A model generated the notes under the pieces. It made no database searches, was not told the DNA's origin, and saw only the letters and a list, made by a program, of their open reading frames with translations. A stretch of DNA of 64,000 bases, taken from the NCBI GenBank assembly GCA_030525795.1, contig JAUNEB010000001.1, positions 92,565 to 156,564 of the forward strand, read 5' to 3'. This document shows, piece after piece, positions 35,046 through 46,025 of the stretch (the first letter of the stretch is position 1; the number at the start of each line of letters is the position of its first letter). This stretch comes from Aerococcaceae bacterium. Its GTDB lineage: Bacteria; Bacillota; Bacilli; Lactobacillales; Aerococcaceae. The position numbers and the translations under genes were made by a program.

Positions 35046-36713
35046 TTGGAATTAAAACAATTAACGGCGCAATCGTTTCGCGCGATGATTATTGCGGGTG
35101 CGGAAAGATTGACGGCGAATGTGGATTTAATTAATGCGCTGAACGTTTTTCCAGTGCCGGACGGTGATACAGGAACGAATATGAACATGTCGTTCGTTTC
35201 AGGAACAGACAATTTGAAACAAAGCAAAGCCGAGCATGTCGGCGAATTGGCAAGTGCATTGGCAAAAGGATTGTTAATGGGCGCTCGCGGTAATTCTGGC
35301 GTTATTTTATCGCAAATTTTCCGTGGATTTTCGCAAGCTATCAAGGAAAAAGAAACTTTGAATGCGCAAGAGTTTGCAGCGGCTTTTTCAGGTGGGGTAG
35401 CTTCGGCTTATAAAGCGGTCATGAAACCTGTTGAAGGGACTATTTTGACCGTGGCGCGTGAATCAGCCATTCGTGGCGAGAAAAAAGCGCAAAAAACAGA
35501 TAACATTATTGAAGTAATGAAATCAATCGTACGCGGCGCAAACGAAGCGCTCGAAAAAACGCCTGATTTATTGCCTGTTTTGAAACAAGTTGGCGTTGTC
35601 GATAGTGGCGGTAAAGGCTTGTTGTGCGTTTATGAAGGATTTTTGTCATCATTAACAGGCGAAACGATTGTCGACACAACGCATGAGCACGCACATTCTG
35701 GGCATTCACACGCGATTTTTGAAGCAACTAACGAAAATCCAATGTCGTTAGAAGATATTACTTTTGGCTTCTGTACGGAAATTATGGTACGTATCGGCCA
35801 AGGCGAAACCGTGACGAAAGCTTTTGATTATGAAGAATTCCGCAACACACTTGACCAAATGGGCGACTCTTTATTAGTGGTTGCAGATGACGAAATTGTC
35901 AAAGTTCACGTGCATACCGAAAATCCTGGACGCGTGATGCAACTTGGACAAGAAGTGGGCGAACTCATCAAAATCAAAGTGGATAACATGCGTGAGCAAG
36001 TGCGTGGCTTAGAAGCAGCGGACAAAGCCATGCAAACCGAGCAGCCGAAAGAGCGCAAACGGTACGCGATTATTGCGGTAGCAGCTGGCGAAGGGATTAT
36101 GGAATTGTTCCGTTCAATTGGCGTTGAAGAAGTCTTGTCAGGCGGCCAAACAATGAATCCATCAACGGAAGATTTTGTGAAAGCCATTGAACGCGTCAAT
36201 GCAGAGCGTATCATTTTGTTACCAAACAACAAAAACATCATTATGGCGGCGGAGCAAGCAGCGCAAGTATCTGAAATTCCAACAGTTGTTGTGCCGACGA
36301 CGACGATTCCACAAGGGATTGCATCAATGTTAGGCTTTAACCCCGAGCAAACGATTGAAGATAACCAACAAGCGATGCACGAACAAGCGCGCGCGATTAC
36401 GAGTGGACAAATTACTTACTCTATTCGTGATACAGAAATCGACGGTGTCACCATCAAAAAAGACGACTATCTCGGTTTAGTGGATAACAAAATCGTCGTA
36501 TCAGTAGCGTCATTAGAAGATAGCTTGTTTGAAACAATGTCACGCATGATTGACGAAGATACCGAATTAGCAACGATTATTATTGGTGAAGACGGCGATG
36601 AAGCAATTGCGGCAGCAGTCATTGAGCGTTTAGAAGCGGCGTACGAAGACGTTGAAATCGAAATCGTCCAAGGACAACAACCCGTCTATCATTACATGAT
36701 GTGGACTGAATAA
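35046..36713 (+). CDS. fakA: Fatty acid kinase FakA-like protein (DAK2 domain, YloV)
   Basis: The 555-residue protein begins with a DAK2 kinase domain (LINALNVFPVPDGDTGTNMNMSF; GARGNSGVILSQIFRGF), has a central linker with a His-rich patch (HEHAHSGHSHA near 216-226), and a C-terminal DegV-like DAK1_2 domain. FakA phosphorylates exogenous fatty acids held by FakB, for phospholipid synthesis. It starts at TTG: GAGGAGG lies 6 bases before it and no ATG fits the family N-terminus. FakB is not in the window. Confidence 0.9.
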   Translation: MELKQLTAQSFRAMIIAGAERLTANVDLINALNVFPVPDGDTGTNMNMSFVSGTDNLKQSKAEHVGELASALAKGLLMGARGNSGVILSQIFRGFSQAIKEKETLNAQEFAAAFSGGVASAYKAVMKPVEGTILTVARESAIRGEKKAQKTDNIIEVMKSIVRGANEALEKTPDLLPVLKQVGVVDSGGKGLLCVYEGFLSSLTGETIVDTTHEHAHSGHSHAIFEATNENPMSLEDITFGFCTEIMVRIGQGETVTKAFDYEEFRNTLDQMGDSLLVVADDEIVKVHVHTENPGRVMQLGQEVGELIKIKVDNMREQVRGLEAADKAMQTEQPKERKRYAIIAVAAGEGIMELFRSIGVEEVLSGGQTMNPSTEDFVKAIERVNAERIILLPNNKNIIMAAEQAAQVSEIPTVVVPTTTIPQGIASMLGFNPEQTIEDNQQAMHEQARAITSGQITYSIRDTEIDGVTIKKDDYLGLVDNKIVVSVASLEDSLFETMSRMIDEDTELATIIIGEDGDEAIAAAVIERLEAAYEDVEIEIVQGQQPVYHYMMWTE

Positions 36714-36717
36714 TATC

Positions 36718-36746
36718 AAAAAAGACTGGGCATTGCCTAGTCTTTT
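36718..36746. terminator. Bidirectional terminator
   Basis: Arms AAAAAGACTgGGCA and TGCCtAGTCTTTTT between the convergent fakA-like and ABC-F genes. It overlaps the last codons of the ABC-F gene. Confidence 0.8.
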
Positions 36747-38680
36747 TGTGTGTTTAAGTAAGTTTCCAATGCCTCGCTGGCGTGTTCCCATTTTTCGAGG
36801 AGGTTGGCATGTTGGGATTCTGCTTGCAGGAGTTCTTCGTGGAGCTTGACGAGTGCGCTTTGGTCGTTTTGTTCGGATGCGCGCGCTAGTTGTTCGTGCA
36901 AGTGCTGAATGTGAGATTCTACGGTATCAATCTCTTGCAAAAATTGTTCCACACTCGATTCGAGTTTGCGTACTTCGCGTTTGAACGTTTTGCTTTGTTC
37001 GTAGTTGAGCTGGTCTGTTTTGGGTGTTTCGGAGCTAGTCGTGCTTTGTGTTGTCACGGATGTTTGTTGTGCTTTCTTTTTTTCGAGATAATAATCGTAA
37101 TCGCCTAAGTACAAGGTCGTGCCTTCTGGAGAAAGCTCGATGATTTGTGTGGCGATGCGGTTAATAAAATAGCGGTCGTGCGAAACGAATAGCAATGTCC
37201 CGTCAAAATCAATGAGCGCTTCTTCCAAGACTTCTTTGCTATCAATATCCAAGTGGTTGGTCGGCTCGTCAAGTAGCAAGGTGTTGTCGTGTGCCATCGC
37301 AAGGAGCGCCAAACTTAATCGTGCTTTTTCGCCGCCGCTTAGCATGGAAACTTTTTTGTCGACGGATTCGCCCGAAAATAAAAAGCTGCCCAAGATGCTA
37401 CGAATCACGCGCTCATCTAAGGTGTCGTGCGCTTGCCACAACGTTTGCAAGACGGATAACTGCGGATTCAAATGGTTAATCGATTGGTCGTAGTAGCCGA
37501 TTTGGACGTTGGTGCCGAGCGTGACATGTCCAGAAAGCGCAGGCTGAGTGCCAATCAATGTCTTCAATAAAGTGGATTTGCCAATACCGTTCGGGCCGAC
37601 AATCGCAATCGCTTCTTGTTTGCGCAAGTCAATTTCGATGGATTGCGCCAATGGCTGTTCGTAGCCGATACACAAATTGTTCGCTTCAATGACGCGTTCG
37701 CCGCTTTCTTTTTCCGCCAAAAATTGAATGCGCGGCGCTTTCGGGTCTTGTTTTGGTTTGGCGAGTTTGGTCATTTTTTCGAGTTGTTTGCGGCGGCTTT
37801 GTGCGCGTTTCGTCGTTGAGGCGCGGGCGATATTTTTTTGGACAAAGTCTTCGAGTTTTTGGATGGTCGCTTGTTGTTGTTCAAATTGTTTGAATTCTTG
37901 TTCGAGGCGGCGTTCTTTTTCTTCAACATAAAAAGAATAGTTGCCTTTATACGTGTGCAACGTTTGGTGGCGCAATTCGATGACTTGTGTGGCCACTTTA
38001 TCCAAAAAATACCGGTCGTGCGATACGATGAGGAGTGCGCCTTTGTAGCCCGTCAAATATTGCTCCAACCACGCTAGCATTTGCATATCCAAGTGGTTCG
38101 TTGGCTCGTCCAAAATAAGCAAGTCGTAATCCATCAACAAAATTTGCGCTAACGCAAGGCGCGTTTTTTGACCACCAGAAAGGGTATCAACGGGTGTGTC
38201 GTAATTGGTCTCGTAAAAGCGAAACCCGTGTAAAACCGTGCGGATTTCGGATTCGATGGCGTAGGCATTTTTGGTAAGTAAGGTTTCTTGCAAGTTGTCG
38301 TACGTTTGGAGTGCTTTTTGGTAGGCGTCAGAATCGGTTTCTTCGGCGAGGAGCGCTAATGTGTCGGCTGCGTCTTGCGCTTGTTGGCGTAATTTGAGCG
38401 TTTCATCAAAGACGCTCAACATCTCGTCCCAAATAGTTCGCGTCGAATGTGTTGCGACGTGTTGCTCCAAATAGCCGATTTTTAAGTCTTTTGCTTTTGA
38501 AATGGTTCCTGCTGAAATCGGCTCGCTCCCCATAATTTGTTTAATTAATGTGGATTTGCCAGCGCCGTTACGTCCGACGAGCGCAATGCGATCTTGCGTT
38601 TGAATGCTGAACGACACATTTTCAAACAACGTGACGTCGGCAAATTGGCGACTGACTTGATGTGCTTGTAATAATAGCAT
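36737..38680 (-). CDS. ABC-F family ATPase (YdiF/Uup-like)
   Basis: The 647-residue protein has two ABC ATPase domains without membrane segments: Walker A GRNGAGKSTL and GPNGIGKSTL, signatures LSGGQKTRLALAQ and LSGGEKARLSLAL, Walker B LLILDEPTNHLD and LLLDEPTNHLD. An arginine-rich linker (ARASTTKRAQSRRKQLEK) and a C-terminal coiled coil (about 560-645) place it in the YdiF/Uup type of ABC-F translation factors, which relieve stalled ribosomes. Antibiotic resistance subtypes are less likely. ATG 38680 follows AAAGGAG; the 18-residue extension upstream is leader. An extended -10 on the minus strand (TACAAT, 38711-38716) lies upstream. Confidence 0.92.
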   Translation of the reverse strand: MLLLQAHQVSRQFADVTLFENVSFSIQTQDRIALVGRNGAGKSTLIKQIMGSEPISAGTISKAKDLKIGYLEQHVATHSTRTIWDEMLSVFDETLKLRQQAQDAADTLALLAEETDSDAYQKALQTYDNLQETLLTKNAYAIESEIRTVLHGFRFYETNYDTPVDTLSGGQKTRLALAQILLMDYDLLILDEPTNHLDMQMLAWLEQYLTGYKGALLIVSHDRYFLDKVATQVIELRHQTLHTYKGNYSFYVEEKERRLEQEFKQFEQQQATIQKLEDFVQKNIARASTTKRAQSRRKQLEKMTKLAKPKQDPKAPRIQFLAEKESGERVIEANNLCIGYEQPLAQSIEIDLRKQEAIAIVGPNGIGKSTLLKTLIGTQPALSGHVTLGTNVQIGYYDQSINHLNPQLSVLQTLWQAHDTLDERVIRSILGSFLFSGESVDKKVSMLSGGEKARLSLALLAMAHDNTLLLDEPTNHLDIDSKEVLEEALIDFDGTLLFVSHDRYFINRIATQIIELSPEGTTLYLGDYDYYLEKKKAQQTSVTTQSTTSSETPKTDQLNYEQSKTFKREVRKLESSVEQFLQEIDTVESHIQHLHEQLARASEQNDQSALVKLHEELLQAESQHANLLEKWEHASEALETYLNTQKD

Positions 38681-38778
38681 AACAATCTCCTTTTTTATTT
38701 GTCGAGTTTTATTGTAGCACAATGCCCGCATCAAAAAAAGTAATCGTGAAAAATTGCATATTCTTATACCAAAACAGA

Positions 38779-38807
38779 TGACAATCTTTGTGAAAAAATG
38801 TTATAAT
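38779..38807 (+). promoter_or_regulatory. Promoter of rex
   Basis: TGACAA (38779-38784) and TATAAT (38802-38807), spacer 17. The spacer holds TTTGTGAA, which resembles a Rex half-site, but no full palindrome is present. Confidence 0.55.
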
Positions 38808-38871
38808 CAATTTAAGTCTGGCTCAAAACGCCGATAATAAAACATTTTAATTGTGAAAGAGGGAAATAACT

Positions 38872-39525
38872 ATGATGAAAGAGATTCCACGCGCAACCGC
38901 AAGGCGTTTGCCAATTTATCACCGTTACTTGCGTTTTTTACATAATGCTGGCAAAAAACGCATTTCGTCAACTGAATTAAGTGATGCTGTCAAAGTAGAT
39001 AGCGCCACAATTCGTCGCGATTTTTCATATTTTGGGGCGTTAGGCAAGCGCGGTTATGGCTACGATGTCGATTATTTGTTGGACTTTTTTAGCAAAACAT
39101 TGAACCAAGATCGTCTGACAACGGTCGGCTTGATTGGTGTCGGAAAGTTGGGGAATGCGCTATTGAATTACAACTTCCGCAAAAATAATAACGTCCGCGT
39201 CGGTGCCGCATTCGACGTCAATAAAGATATTGTTGGTACGATTATGTCAGGCGTTCCTGTTTATTCAATGGATGACTTAGAAACGCAAATTGAAGCACAA
39301 GATATTGAAATTGTGATTTTGACCGTGCCGCAAGAAACAGCGCCAGCCGTAGTTGAGCGCTTAGTCACGTCAGGTGTCAAAGGTATTTTGAACTTTACGC
39401 CGCTACGTTTTGACGTACCGCGTTCTGTCCGCGTGCAAAATGTCGACTTAACAACCGAATTACAAACGTTGATTTATTTCATCGATAGCAACTTAGATGA
39501 TGGCGAAGACGAAGTCTTTTTCTAA
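38872..39525 (+). CDS. rex: Redox-sensing transcriptional repressor Rex
   Basis: The 217-residue protein has an N-terminal winged helix ([62 protein letters not shown]) and a Rossmann domain ([17 protein letters not shown]). Rex binds NAD(H) and lifts repression of fermentative genes when NADH is high. It precedes groES, as in many lactic acid bacteria. Two ATGs are in tandem; the family N-terminus does not decide between them. A run of acidic residues ends the protein. Confidence 0.95.
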   Translation: MMKEIPRATARRLPIYHRYLRFLHNAGKKRISSTELSDAVKVDSATIRRDFSYFGALGKRGYGYDVDYLLDFFSKTLNQDRLTTVGLIGVGKLGNALLNYNFRKNNNVRVGAAFDVNKDIVGTIMSGVPVYSMDDLETQIEAQDIEIVILTVPQETAPAVVERLVTSGVKGILNFTPLRFDVPRSVRVQNVDLTTELQTLIYFIDSNLDDGEDEVFF

Positions 39526-39548
39526 TTTGACTATCTTTGACAAAAAAC

Positions 39549-39577
39549 TTGCATTTTCTGAATAGATAAGGTAAGAT
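39549..39577 (+). promoter_or_regulatory. Candidate groESL promoter
   Basis: TTGCAT (39549-39554) and TAAGAT (39572-39577), spacer 17, directly upstream of the CIRCE element. A TTGACA at 39537 has no good partner -10. Confidence 0.5.
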
Positions 39578-39588
39578 AATACATAGTT

Positions 39589-39615
39589 TTAGCACTCTTT
39601 TGCTAAGAGTGCTAA
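39589..39615 (+). promoter_or_regulatory. CIRCE operator (HrcA-binding) of groESL
   Basis: Perfect nine-base arms TTAGCACTC (39589-39597) and GAGTGCTAA (39607-39615) with a nine-base spacer match the CIRCE consensus exactly in the arms. HrcA represses chaperone operons through this site. hrcA itself is not in the window. Confidence 0.97.
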
Positions 39616-39637
39616 TTTTTTAAGAGGAGGAACATCG

Positions 39638-39903
39638 ATGTTAAAACCATTAGGCAAACGCGTAGTGATTGAATTCGCTGCGAAAGAAGAAAAAACAGCA
39701 GGCGGCTTAGTGTTGCCAACGGCTTCAAAAGAACAACAACAATACGGACAAATTGTGGCTGTCAGCCAAGAAGTGAGCGATTCAGGCGAAGTAAAAATTG
39801 GCGACCAAGTCGTGTTTGAATCTTTTGCAGGCGCGACTATTAAACACGAAGGCAAAGAGTTGCTCGTTATCGATATTGAGCACGTTGTGGCGGTTATTAG
39901 CTA

Positions 39904-39904
<1 letters not shown>
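39638..39904 (+). CDS. groES: Co-chaperonin GroES
   Basis: The 88-residue protein MLKPLGKRVVIEFAAKEEKTAGGLVLPTASKEQQQYGQIVAV is GroES; the mobile loop (KEEKTAGGLVLP) and GDQVVFESFAGATIKHEGKELLVI are typical. It is a few residues shorter than the usual 94. AAGAGGAGG precedes the ATG. Its stop overlaps the start of a small ORF rather than leading straight to groEL. Confidence 0.96.
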
Positions 39905-41680
<1,776 letters not shown>

Positions 41681-41691
41681 TCCAATCCCCA

Positions 41692-41721
41692 AAAAAGCTG
41701 AGCATTTTGCTCGGCTTTTTG
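41692..41721 (+). terminator. Terminator of groESL
   Basis: Arms AAAAGCtGAGCA and TGCTCgGCTTTTT with a very short loop. Confidence 0.85.
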
Positions 41722-41786
41722 CAGTCAAAAGTTGAATTTTTGGCAAATAAACAGTAGAATAAAGAGAGTAGGAAAGGAGCCGTATT

Positions 41787-42566
41787 ATGATTATTGACTT
41801 ACATTCACATCTTTTACCAGGATTAGACGACGGACCAAAAACGCTTGAAGAATCTATCAAGTTAGCAAAATTAGCCGTCAGCGAAGGAATTCGCTACTCC
41901 GTCTTAACGCCACATTCCCCTTACAAAAAAAATAGCAACACCGCCTCCGAAGTAATTTCAGCAACAGAAACATTGAAAGCCGCGTTGCAAGCAGAAAATA
42001 TCCCTCTCAAAATTTACGCATCGCAAGAAATTGAAATTACCAAAGATTTCTTGGACGATTTTGAAGACGACCAATTATTATCATTGGATGGCAGAGGCAA
42101 GTATTATCTCCTCAAACTCCCAGAGAAAAAGTTGACAGAACACGTATTTGAAGTGTTGGAAGAATTATTGATTGAAGGCATTACGCCGATTATTTCTAAT
42201 CCAGAGCAACATCCAGCGTTTATGGATGACGTCAACCAACTGTACGACTTAGTTGCGGCTGGCTGCATCGCCCAATTATCAGCAGCGTCTTACATGGGAG
42301 AACACGGACCAGAAATTCAAGACTTAGCGTACCAAATGCTCGAATTGAACTTAGTTCACTTAATCGCATCCGATGCGCACGAAGTATCGCCACAAGCATT
42401 CAATTTGAAAAAAGCATTCGTCAAAATTCAAAACGTCTACGGCACAGAAACCGCGCGCTATTTACATGAAAATGCCCGCCTCGTATTCAATGGCGAACCA
42501 ATCAATCGCCGCACGCCGGAGGAAAGTGAAGTAAAGGCTAAGAAACGCTTTTTAGGAATTTTTTAG
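41787..42566 (+). CDS. PHP-type protein-tyrosine phosphatase (CpsB/YwqE family)
   Basis: The 259-residue protein starts MIIDLHSHLLPGLDDGPKTLEESI, the PHP metal motif (His6, His8), continues with LTPHSPY and ends with LIASDAHEVSPQAFNLKKAF. CpsB/YwqE phosphatases dephosphorylate the tyrosine kinase that controls capsule chain length and export. Here the gene is single, with its own terminator, and no CpsC/CpsD-type adaptor or kinase gene lies in the window. AAAGGAG precedes the ATG. Confidence 0.9.
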   Translation: MIIDLHSHLLPGLDDGPKTLEESIKLAKLAVSEGIRYSVLTPHSPYKKNSNTASEVISATETLKAALQAENIPLKIYASQEIEITKDFLDDFEDDQLLSLDGRGKYYLLKLPEKKLTEHVFEVLEELLIEGITPIISNPEQHPAFMDDVNQLYDLVAAGCIAQLSAASYMGEHGPEIQDLAYQMLELNLVHLIASDAHEVSPQAFNLKKAFVKIQNVYGTETARYLHENARLVFNGEPINRRTPEESEVKAKKRFLGIF

Positions 42567-42577
42567 AAAGTAAGATG

Positions 42578-42606
42578 AACAGAAGTTTCGGCTTCTGTTT
42601 TTTTGC
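42578..42606 (+). terminator. Terminator after the CpsB-like gene
   Basis: Eight-base arms AACAGAAG and CTTCTGTT, 6-base loop TTTCGG, followed by TTTTTT. It separates the phosphatase from the polysaccharide operon. Confidence 0.9.
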
Positions 42607-42648
42607 ATTTATGTAACAAAAGTGTGAGCGGTTTGTAACAGAAAAAGC

Positions 42649-42677
42649 TTGACAAACGGCGTAATAAAGAGGAAAAT
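42649..42677 (+). promoter_or_regulatory. Candidate promoter of the polysaccharide operon
   Basis: TTGACA (42649-42654) and GAAAAT (42672-42677), spacer 17, about 85 bases before the first gene. Confidence 0.5.
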
Positions 42678-42761
42678 ATTTGGTGATTGCATAAAAAATA
42701 ATTCTTGTATTCTTTTTTATAAATAATGATGATTAAACTCAATATTAAGGAGAGATGCTGG

Positions 42762-44555
42762 ATGCGACGATCCACCAAACGACTAATATTAATAACTTTA
42801 GATGTGCTCATGATTGTACTAGCGATGTTAACAAGTATGAACTTCGTTGAATTGTTCACGACCGTTCCCTTGAGATTTTTATTGAAGGCAACGATTGTGG
42901 CAGTTATCGTCTATTTAATCGTATCTATTAGAATGCGTGTCTTTTCAATTTTGACACGCTATACAGACGTCAAAACACTTACATTAGTAGGGGCTTGTTT
43001 AGTGGCGGCGCATATTGCGGTTATATTTGCGGCTATGACATTAATGGAAGCTTTTAGTTATCGATTTGTTTTCTTGTCGTTTATTTTCTCTTTTATTTAT
43101 ACCGTAACGCCTCGCATTGTGTGGCGTGGATTACACGAACGTCAGCATCGTCAAGCGCGCCATGACAAAAAAATGCGTACATTAGTTGTAGGTGCCGGCT
43201 CAGGTGGGAATTTATTCATTAGCACCGTACTATCAACCGGAACAGATATTGATATTATTGGCGTTGTCGATAACGATGAGAATAAACAAGGGACATATAT
43301 TCAAGGCAAAAGAGTGCTTGGAACGCGACAAGATATTCCGCATATTGTGCGCGAATTTGAAGTTGAACAAGTGACGATTGCGATTCCGTCGATTTCGGCT
43401 TCAGAAAAGGAAAAAATTGTTGAAATGTGTAATGAATTGGGAATTAAAGCGAACACCATGCCGAACGTGGAAGACATCATTCTTGGCAAAGTGTCCACTC
43501 AAACATTAAAAGAAATTGACGTCGCCGATTTGTTAGGACGCGATGAAGTCGTCTTAGACCAAACAGAATTAGGAAGCTATTTTGCTGAAAAAACATTGCT
43601 AGTAACAGGCGCTGGCGGCTCTATCGGCTCAGAAATTTGTCGTCAAGTATTGAAATTCAAACCTAAAAAATTATTGTTATTAGGACACGGTGAAAACTCC
43701 ATTTATTTAATTCATCGTGAATTGACAGGCAAATACGGTAAAGACGTAGAAATTATTCCAATCATTGCGGATATTCAAGATCGCGCGCTGATTTTTGAGA
43801 TTATGGCGACGTATCAACCGAATGTTGTATATCATGCAGCAGCGCACAAACATGTTCCTCTCATGGAATTAAATCCTCAAGAAGCCGTCAAAAATAATAT
43901 TTTTGGGACAAAAAATGTTGCTGAAGCAGCAAAAGCTGCGAACGTCGAAAAGTTCGTCATGGTGTCCACTGATAAAGCCGTCAACCCGCCAAATGTCATG
44001 GGGGCTTCAAAACGAATTGCTGAAATGATTATTATGGGATTGAATGAAGCAACGGGCACCCAATTTTCTGCGGTACGTTTCGGGAATGTATTAGGTAGTC
44101 GCGGAAGTGTTGTCCCACTTTTTAAAGATCAAATTGCTAAAGGTGGGCCACTAACGGTGACAGATTTTAGAATGACGCGTTACTTTATGACGATACCAGA
44201 AGCAAGCCGTTTAGTGATTCAAGCAGGTTACTTGGCAAAAGGTGGCGAAGTATTCATTTTGGATATGGGAAAACCTGTTCAAATTTTGGAATTAGCACGT
44301 AAAGTAATCAAATTAAGTGGATATACCGAAGACGAAATCAAAATCGTTGAAACAGGTATTCGACCAGGCGAGAAATTATACGAAGAATTGCTTTCTACAG
44401 AAGAACGTGTAAGCGAACAAGTTTATGACAAGATTTTTGTAGGCCGCGTGACAAACTACGATTGGCAATATGTCATGGACTACATTCAGCAGTTACCAAC
44501 TTTAAGTGATGACGCCCTTAAAGTAAGCCTCATTGACTTTGCAAAACAGGAGTAA
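42762..44555 (+). CDS. Nucleoside-diphosphate-sugar 4,6-dehydratase, FlaA1/CapD/EpsC type
   Basis: The 597-residue protein has four N-terminal membrane helices (about 10-110), a first Rossmann motif GAGSGGNLFIS (near 145) and a second domain with TGAGGSIGSEICRQVL and the catalytic region STDKAVNPPNVMGASKRIAEMI (Met in place of Tyr in the usual Y-x3-K, as in this subfamily). It converts UDP-GlcNAc to a 4-keto-6-deoxy sugar, often the precursor of bacillosamine- or FucNAc-type residues. ATG 42762 follows AAGGAGA; the earlier frame from 42726 contains the ribosome site. First gene of the operon. Confidence 0.9.
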   Translation: MRRSTKRLILITLDVLMIVLAMLTSMNFVELFTTVPLRFLLKATIVAVIVYLIVSIRMRVFSILTRYTDVKTLTLVGACLVAAHIAVIFAAMTLMEAFSYRFVFLSFIFSFIYTVTPRIVWRGLHERQHRQARHDKKMRTLVVGAGSGGNLFISTVLSTGTDIDIIGVVDNDENKQGTYIQGKRVLGTRQDIPHIVREFEVEQVTIAIPSISASEKEKIVEMCNELGIKANTMPNVEDIILGKVSTQTLKEIDVADLLGRDEVVLDQTELGSYFAEKTLLVTGAGGSIGSEICRQVLKFKPKKLLLLGHGENSIYLIHRELTGKYGKDVEIIPIIADIQDRALIFEIMATYQPNVVYHAAAHKHVPLMELNPQEAVKNNIFGTKNVAEAAKAANVEKFVMVSTDKAVNPPNVMGASKRIAEMIIMGLNEATGTQFSAVRFGNVLGSRGSVVPLFKDQIAKGGPLTVTDFRMTRYFMTIPEASRLVIQAGYLAKGGEVFILDMGKPVQILELARKVIKLSGYTEDEIKIVETGIRPGEKLYEELLSTEERVSEQVYDKIFVGRVTNYDWQYVMDYIQQLPTLSDDALKVSLIDFAKQE

Positions 44556-44558
44556 ACA

Positions 44559-45161
44559 ATGTATTTAATTATCAAACGAGTTGCCGATTTTTTGTTAGCA
44601 AGTGTGGCGCTTATTATACTAAGCCCCTTATTTATTGCGATTGCGATTTGGATTAAGGTTGATTCTAAAGGCCCTGTACTATTCAAACAGCAACGCGTCG
44701 GCAAAAATAAACAATTATTCAATATCTATAAGTTTCGATCAATGTATGTGGATGCCCCAAAAGATATGCCAACACATATGCTTGAAAATCCTACAGCAAT
44801 GATTACAAAAGTTGGCGCTCTTTTGCGGAAAACAAGTTTAGATGAATTGCCGCAGTTACTCAATATTTTCAAAGGGGATATGGCGTTTGTTGGACCAAGA
44901 CCTGCCCTTTGGAATCAAGACGATTTAATTGCCGAGCGCGACAAGTACGGCGCTAACGATGTACGCCCTGGTTTAACAGGATGGGCACAAATTAACGGGC
45001 GCGATGAACTCGAAATAGATGTGAAAGCAAAATTAGACGGCTATTACGTGGCGAATATGAGTTTTTTGTTCGATGTCAAATGCTTCCTTGGAACATTCGT
45101 AAGTGTTGTCAAAAGTGACGGCGTCGTTGAAGGTGGCCCGAAAAACAAAGCGGAGAGATAA
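44559..45161 (+). CDS. Priming sugar-phosphate transferase (WcaJ/PglC-like)
   Basis: The 200-residue protein has one N-terminal membrane helix (about 8-30) and the bacterial sugar transferase core: LFKQQRVGKNKQLFNIYKFRSM, KTSLDELPQLLNIFKGDMAFVGPRP, RPGLTGWAQINGRD. It is the short monotopic type that puts the first sugar phosphate on undecaprenyl phosphate. It follows the dehydratase by 3 bases, as in the PglF/PglC and EpsC/EpsL pairings. Confidence 0.94.
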   Translation: MYLIIKRVADFLLASVALIILSPLFIAIAIWIKVDSKGPVLFKQQRVGKNKQLFNIYKFRSMYVDAPKDMPTHMLENPTAMITKVGALLRKTSLDELPQLLNIFKGDMAFVGPRPALWNQDDLIAERDKYGANDVRPGLTGWAQINGRDELEIDVKAKLDGYYVANMSFLFDVKCFLGTFVSVVKSDGVVEGGPKNKAER

Positions 45162-45163
45162 TC

Positions 45164-46021
45164 ATGAAAAAAATATTAGTCACAGGTGCAAATAGTTATA
45201 TCGGGCGAAGTTTTATGGCACACGTTGCGCAGGCGACAGATTGTATTGTAGATGAACTCGATGTGCGTGATAATCAATGGCTACAAGCAGATTTTTCAGC
45301 GTATGATACGATTTTTCATGTGGCGGGTATCGCGCATTTTTCAAAAGATGAAAGTCAAAAAGACCTCTATTATCAAGTGAATACACAGTTGACAGCGGAC
45401 ATTGCTCAAAAGGCAAAGAGTGATGGAGTCCGACAATTTATTTTCATGAGTAGCATTATTGTGTACGGAGACAGCACGGCGCAATCACGCGTGATTACGC
45501 CTGATACGCCGCTTACACCGAGCGATTTTTATGGAGATAGCAAATGGCAAGCTGAGCAAGCTTTACGTGCGCTAGAAGATGCGTCATTTTTAGTGACCAT
45601 TATTCGTCCTCCGATGATTTATGGAAAAAATTCTAAAGGAAATTATCCGCGTTTGGCAAATTTAGCTAAAAAAGTGCCATTTTTTCCGAATATTCGCAAT
45701 GAAAGAAGTATGTTGCATGTAGATAATTTGTGTGAATTGGTGTACCAAGTATCTATTCGCCAATTATCAGGAACATTTTTTCCGCAAAATAAGGAATATG
45801 TATGTACGGCAGACTTAGTACAATCGATTGCTCGTCAACACGGCAAAAAAGTGTGGCTAACAGGTTTATTCAATCCTGCTATTCGGCTGTTATTCAAGTT
45901 TGATGTTATCAAAAAAATGTTTGGCAATCTTGTCTACGAAAAACAAATGAGCCAATATGCGTTCGATTACCAATTGAGAACATTTGAGGAGTCCATTCAA
46001 TTAACTGAGCAAGCGAGGTAA
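45164..46021 (+). CDS. NAD-dependent sugar epimerase/dehydratase (SDR)
   Basis: The 285-residue protein is an extended SDR: nucleotide motif KILVTGANSYIGRSFM (TGA-x3-G-x2-G variant), FHVAGIAHF, SSIIVYGD and the catalytic YGDSKWQAEQAL (Y-x3-K). It is similar in style to C4-reductases/epimerases in O-antigen and EPS loci that act on 4-keto-6-deoxy sugars, so it may use the product of the first gene. AGAGAT precedes the ATG. Confidence 0.85.
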   Translation: MKKILVTGANSYIGRSFMAHVAQATDCIVDELDVRDNQWLQADFSAYDTIFHVAGIAHFSKDESQKDLYYQVNTQLTADIAQKAKSDGVRQFIFMSSIIVYGDSTAQSRVITPDTPLTPSDFYGDSKWQAEQALRALEDASFLVTIIRPPMIYGKNSKGNYPRLANLAKKVPFFPNIRNERSMLHVDNLCELVYQVSIRQLSGTFFPQNKEYVCTADLVQSIARQHGKKVWLTGLFNPAIRLLFKFDVIKKMFGNLVYEKQMSQYAFDYQLRTFEESIQLTEQAR

Positions 46022-46025
46022 TTCG

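Noticed and set aside
36890-38077. Several plus-strand frames opposite the ABC-F gene
   Set aside because: Phe/Val-rich translations of the antisense strand, without start signals.
38790-38860. Rex autoregulatory sites before rex
   Set aside because: Two TTGTGAA half-sites occur but neither has a convincing inverted partner at the right distance.
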